DNA of 64,000 nt, from contig OX335644.1 of the NCBI GenBank assembly GCA_946894095.1, positions 24,905,595 through 24,969,594 on the forward strand, written 5' to 3'. The stretch's first letter is position 1, and the number at the start of each line of letters is the position of its first letter. The translations under genes were made by a program, and so were the position numbers. Below are positions 33,121-64,000 of this stretch, in pieces. The notes beneath the pieces were generated by a model, which worked only from the letters and a program-made list of their open reading frames with translations, made no database searches and had not been told where the DNA came from. The stretch comes from Incurvaria masculella. Lineage: Eukaryota; Arthropoda; Insecta; Lepidoptera; Incurvariidae.

Positions 33121-33428
33121 AACCGGCCAAGTGCGAGTCTAACTCGCACGAAGGGTTCCGTACCATCGTACAAGATTTACCCCAAAAATAACACGTTTTT
33201 TAATGCCCCCCCCTTAATTTTTATTATTTTATAATTTTACCTATTTGTTGTTATAGCGGCAAAATAAATACCTAATCTGCGAAAATTTTAGCTTCCTACC
33301 TGTTACGGTTCATGAGATACAGCCCTGTGACAGACGGACGGACGGACGGTTGGACGGACGGACGGACGGACAGCGGAGGCTTAGTAATAGGGTTCCTTTT
33401 CACCCTATGGGTACGGAACCCTAAAAAC
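33121..33428 (+). repeat. Repeat family E, copy
   Basis: CCAAGTGCGAGTCTAACTCG start, expanded GGAC run at 33338-33372, GGGTACGGAACCCTAAAA end. Intergenic. Confidence 0.82.
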
Positions 33429-33774
33429 TGATAAATGTCTATAAACTGACAGATTGCAGTTTCAAATTATATTACAAACATGTGGCGGAGCGTAGATAAA
33501 ATCACATGCAGCAAATCGCGCGCGTCGCACGTCATCGTCACAGAACATATAATATCCTGATCGTCGCGGCGTCTCGTGTCGGTGGCGCGGTCAACGCAGG
33601 CTGTTGACCCGCAGGGCGAGCACGGAAAGTGTGCAACTTGCGACGCACAGAATACGATCGCAGGAACGTCCAAACTGAACTGTAGGCCCAAATCTTATTC
33701 TTTTGGAGTTTTACTTTCTCTAAACCGTTTCATAAAAAGAAGCGGTGAAACCGGACATTTAATAATAAAATTAT

Positions 33775-33960
33775 ATAAAATTTATTTGTTTTTTCATTTT
33801 TATTATTTGTTGTTACAGCGCAAATAGAAATACACACTCTGGAAAACTTTCAGCTGTCTACCTGTTACGGTCCATGAGATAAAGCCCAATGACAGACGGG
33901 TGGACAGCCCAGACTTAGTAATAGGGTTCCATTGGCCTATTAAATCCTAAAAATAACTTG
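33775..33960 (+). repeat. Repeat family E, 5'-truncated copy
   Basis: TTGTTACAGCGCAAATAGAAA ... GACAGACGGGTGGACAG ... AATAGGGTTCCATTGGC. Diverged. Confidence 0.65.
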
Positions 33961-34048
33961 GTCTAACACATTTTTGTACGCTATCACTCACATGTAAAAA
34001 TATCAATCGACTGGTATTTCGCATTAGCGAAGTACTCTGCCTTGGGAC

Positions 34049-34598
34049 TTAAGGTGGCCCATCCCGCTCATCTCCCCATACAAAAGGGGAAAGAAGATCA
34101 CGCCCATATTTCTTGTCAGAGATCCAAAATTTTGCTCACAATAGCTTTATTTGATCGAACTAGATGTCTGATGACCATTGGCATTGTAAAATTGTGTTTG
34201 ATTTCTAAGTTATAAGGTCCGAAAGTTCGCATTTTTCGCGCGTTTTATACAATAACTTTGGAGGTGGATTACGCAATGATTAAGTAAGAACATCTTTAAA
34301 AGATTAGTCATCGGACATAGCTTATTCAATAAAGATTTATAATCTATTTGGTTTGTGTTCGATTTTTTACTACAGCGGTCGTGGTTTACTTTTAGCTATA
34401 AGTCGTTTTGAAATTAAAATTTTCGTAAATCTTACCAAATCATACACTATGCACATTGTCTTTTTTGTGGACATGTTGCATCTTCCTCATCACGGGGCCT
34501 GTCTTATTCTTTGAAACAGAGAAGGTCCCAGAGCGTAACAGCACGGTTTTGTACCGTGCCCGCGAATGAGTTAGGCCCGCCGGGTTGGGCCGCCTTAA
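34049..34598 (-). mobile_element. TTAA-flanked MITE family A, full copy (reverse)
   Basis: 550 bp. Left end TTAAGGTGGCCCATCCCGCTC; right end GGGTTGGGCCGCCTTAA. Inverted relative to the copies at 31800 and 36770, so these could pair. In the MED28-Brr2 intergenic region. Confidence 0.9.
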
Positions 34599-34986
34599 AT
34601 ATAAATTTTGAGTGAAGATGGATCCACCACTCAAAATCGTTGCGACGTATTGGGTGCTCGCGCCGAGGGCTCGATGACGTGTTTCACGTCATGGAGGTGA
34701 TCCATGGTTTGACGTGGTGTTTGACCAATTCCCCATTATACCTACAGTGGTGTTTGATGTGCATAGGATATTATTTATTCTATAACGAGCATTCCCTCTT
34801 AGAGAAATCGTGCCAAGGTCCGCCATTATGCTAAATCTGGCCTGTTAAATATTTTTCGTTTCGAACACGATAATCGAAGCATTGACCTTTTACATATCAC
34901 TGAAACGAAATCTGATTTTTGCATGAATCATTTGCACGTGCATTCTGTTTGATACGTTCTTATTGTTTATTGAGTACCTACAATAG

Positions 34987-35629
34987 CGATGGGTTGTTCG
35001 CGAATGAACGAGTCAAAATCAGAAGGCCCGGGTCGTCTATTATGAACGACCGAACGGCTCCCTCATTCAAAAAGATCCAGTTCTTTGCGACCCGTACTTT
35101 CTACGGACCCGGCCGACTGAATGAGATGCCTGGACCGACCGACCGACCGGTGAGCCGGTTCTCGACACAGAACATATAATATTTCTCGAGTCGGTTCGCG
35201 AACGAACGGACAAAAGAGACGGTTCGTACATTATTTCTTTGGTCCTACAACTTTACATTTATTCTGTGGTCTTCCTGCAGGTCGCGTATTTAAAAGTATT
35301 TGACTCACTGGTGAGTCACCCGTAACTCACTGTTGAGTCACTGGTGACTCGCCGGTGCATCTGAAATTTATAATTAGTCTCAGGTGTACTACTACAGGGT
35401 AACTCACTGGTAATAACAGGTGACTCACTGATTCATCTGAAGTTCATGATTAGCCTCAGATGACTCACCAGTAAGTCACCTGTGACTTATCGGTGAATTT
35501 GAATTTCAAGAGTAGCCCCCGGGTCGCATAGAATGCACCAACAAATGACCGAACGCGTCGAAATGATCCGTTCAATTTCCGCGTCGTTCCGTCAGACCTG
35601 GGTCGCGAAAATCTCGCAAACGACCCATC
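34987..35629. mobile_element. Foldback element with TGACTCA-rich core
   Basis: Ends CGATGGGTTGTTCGCGA and CGCAAACGACCCATCG. The middle (35300-35500) has repeated TGACTCA/TGAGTCA-like blocks separated by about 10-20 bp. Intergenic between MED28 and Brr2. Confidence 0.7.
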
Positions 35630-35779
35630 GCAAGAGTGCAATAGTATTTTTGTTTTTTTTTCTTAGGTAAACACAAACAGGTGTATTCACAGTGGGCGTA
35701 CTTACTTTACACTAAAGCAGTGCATCGCTTTAAGTTCCTTGCTTACGGTGACGCTTATTTCGGGTTATCTCTTTTCCTA

Positions 35780-36155
35780 AAATATGGTCGAGAGATGTAA
35801 TGGCTGTGCCCGGCGTGATGCTCGTGTGGGGACCGGCCTACTCCAATTGGCAATATGTAGTTGGTGGGGATATACATTGCAAATAAAATTATATTTTTCA
35901 TAAACTGTTGCATGTGGCATGACTTGTTATTTTTTGTGAATTCATGTTAATTTAGTGTGTTGCCTATGTTTTTGTTCAAAAATTTAAAAACACTTTTGTA
36001 AATTTAGACTAAGTGGACGTTAAAAAAAACAGCGGAGTTTCTTTCCAGTTCTTTTTCGCTGTGTTTTTTTTTGCTGAACTGGCCAATGTTATAACATTAA
36101 TAAACCGAGTGCAGTGTATTGTCTATGGATGATGAATAAACAATACAATACAATC
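35780..36155 (+). mobile_element. LINE-like 3' end (family G)
   Basis: Contains CCGGCGTGATGCTCGTGTGG, GACTAAGTGGACGTTAAA and GTCTATGGATGATGAATAAA, then an ACAATACAAT tail. Matches 20515-20860 in reverse. Confidence 0.7.
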
Positions 36156-36159
36156 CGCC

Positions 36160-36745
36160 GGACTAAACCGGTATTTATATGGTTCATCCGGTGCTAAACT
36201 CGTACTAAGTTTTGACAGATGCTCTCTGAATACGGCTGTTACAGCGGTGAGTTGCTCAACTTTGTCGCGCAGTGCCGCGGCGCTCAGTTCCGCTGCCGCG
36301 TAGTGCGTTATATAGCATACAATTTCATACAAAGAATATTTGGCCGCGTCGCGTCGCGTCGCTCCGCTGCAGTGTAGTTACACCTAGTGCGGTCTGACCT
36401 AAGATAATGAGCGTGATTGATGCAAGAATATTGGCAAACAGTTGTTCAAACTATAATGGCCGCCGTTAATACGGGCTTAGTCCGCTGTTAAACTTACTCT
36501 GAGGTGGTTTAACCGATGTTCGAAAAATAGTCCCGTACTAACGCGCGGACTAACCTTAAACCGGCTCTCTGAATATAATTTTTCATAAAACTGTCAGTTC
36601 TGATTTAGTCCACGTTTTAAGCTTTGACAGCTCTCCCTGAATACGACTGACAGCTGCAAAATGGCCTTTAGTACGGGCTTAGTCCGGCGGTAAGTCGACC
36701 GACATTACGAGTACTAACACTAATGTCACTCTCTGAATAGAGTTT
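36160..36745. repeat. Dispersed inverted blocks related to the 147-bp unit
   Basis: Repeated CGGACTAA...CCGG, GACAGATGCTCTCTGAATACGG and CTCTCTGAATA blocks in both orientations, resembling decayed MITE copies. Intergenic, just before the MITE upstream of Brr2. Confidence 0.5.
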
Positions 36746-36769
36746 TCCTTAATACGGCAACAGACAATG

Positions 36770-37320
36770 TTAAGGTGGCCCAACCCGGCGGGACTAACTC
36801 ATTCGCGGGCACGGTACAAAACCATGCTGTGTGCGCTCTGGGACCTTCTATGTTTCAAAGAAAAAGACAGGCTCCGTAATGAGGAAGATGCTAAATGTCC
36901 ACAAAAAAGACAATGTGCATAGTGTATGATTTGTTAAGATTTACGAAACTTTTCATTACAAAACGATTTATAGCTAAAAGTAAACCATGACCGCTGTAGT
37001 CCAAAATCTAACAGAAACCAAATAGATTATAAATCTTGATTAAATAAGCTATGTCTGATGACTAATCTTTTTAAGATGTTCTTGCTTTGTCATAGCGTAA
37101 TCCACCTCCAAAGTTATCGTATAAAACGCGCGAAAAATTCGAGCTTTCGGACCTTATAACTTAGAAACCAAACACAATTTTACAATGCCAATGGTCATCA
37201 GACATCTAGTTCGATCAAATAAAGCTATTTTGAGCTAAATTTTGGATCTCTGACAAGAAATATGGGCGTGATCTTCTTTCCCCTTTTGTATGGGGAGATG
37301 AGCGAGTTGGGCCACCTTAA
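36770..37320 (+). mobile_element. TTAA-flanked MITE family A, full copy upstream of Brr2
   Basis: 551 bp, starts TTAAGGTGGCCCAACCCG and ends GTTGGGCCACCTTAA. It finishes 180 bp before the Brr2 ATG, so it lies in or next to the promoter/5'UTR. Confidence 0.9.
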
Positions 37321-37500
37321 GAGTCCACAGAATGCTAAAAATAATTTGTGCATGTCAGAGTCTGTGCTCACTCATAACCTAAAAAAACACAAGCTTTACT
37401 ATTTGCAACAGTTTACAATTTGTTCGCCGACAGTATAGTTCGTACAGAAATTATTGGAGGGTTTTCTAATTGTTGCATTGTGGTAATCTGAGCCCGCGCA

Positions 37501-64000
<26,500 letters not shown>

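Larger units (their letters stand above)
31244..37500. other. Divergent intergenic region MED28/Brr2
   Basis: 6.26 kb between the two start codons. Holds three MITE A copies, two family E repeats, a TGACTCA-rich foldback, a family G LINE end and decayed inverted blocks. 33490-33700 is GC-rich without a recognisable protein. 180 bp of unique sequence remain before the Brr2 ATG. Confidence 0.7.

Noticed and set aside
33467..33691. 74-codon minus-strand frame in a GC-rich patch
   Set aside because: No family match; Cys-rich look arises from CG-rich sequence next to repeat family E.

Overview
The window looks like nuclear DNA from an insect, most likely a moth or butterfly. Short GC-rich exons with GT-AG introns sit in AT-rich sequence that is dense with MITEs, LINE 3' ends, tRNA-derived SINEs and a mariner element. 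The lepidopteran call is an inference from the repeat style (for example the repeat with a GTGCGAGTCGGACTCGC core) and the GC-rich codons; the species is not recognised.

Three protein genes can be supported. (1) MED28, a Mediator head subunit, lies on the minus strand with eight exons between 31243 and 8974. I assembled the exons from splice sites and phase. (2) Kdm4, a JmjN/JmjC histone H3K9/K36 demethylase, is an intronless 896-codon ORF on the minus strand (30451-27761). It lies wholly inside the 10.2-kb first intron of MED28, in the same orientation. (3) Brr2/SNRNP200, the U5 snRNP DExH helicase, is on the plus strand. Twenty-four exons were traced from the ATG at 37501 to the window edge, about 1,182 codons. 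They cover the N-terminal region, the whole first helicase cassette and the start of its Sec63 unit. The rest of the gene lies beyond position 64000.

Layout: 1-8973 is gene-free repeat-rich DNA downstream of MED28. Then 8974-31243 is MED28 with Kdm4, an almost intact mariner, two TTAA-flanked MITE families and several tandem arrays in its introns. Next, 31244-37500 is a 6.3-kb divergent intergenic interval made largely of MITEs and foldback sequences. Finally, 37501-64000 is Brr2, whose introns hold LINE 3' ends, MITEs, tRNA-like elements and a minisatellite seeded from exon 21.

All three products act in nuclear gene expression (Mediator, histone demethylation, spliceosome), but the sequence shows no operon-like coupling. 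The most notable points are these. MED28 has an in-frame TGA followed by an uninterrupted Arg-Gly repeat that continues in phase through a further intron, suggesting stop readthrough, a nonsense allele or an error. Kdm4 is intronless and nested. One repeat carries a bacterial-style tRNA-Leu(CAA)-like cloverleaf. Two tandem arrays start at exon boundaries. A TTAA-flanked MITE family has seven copies.
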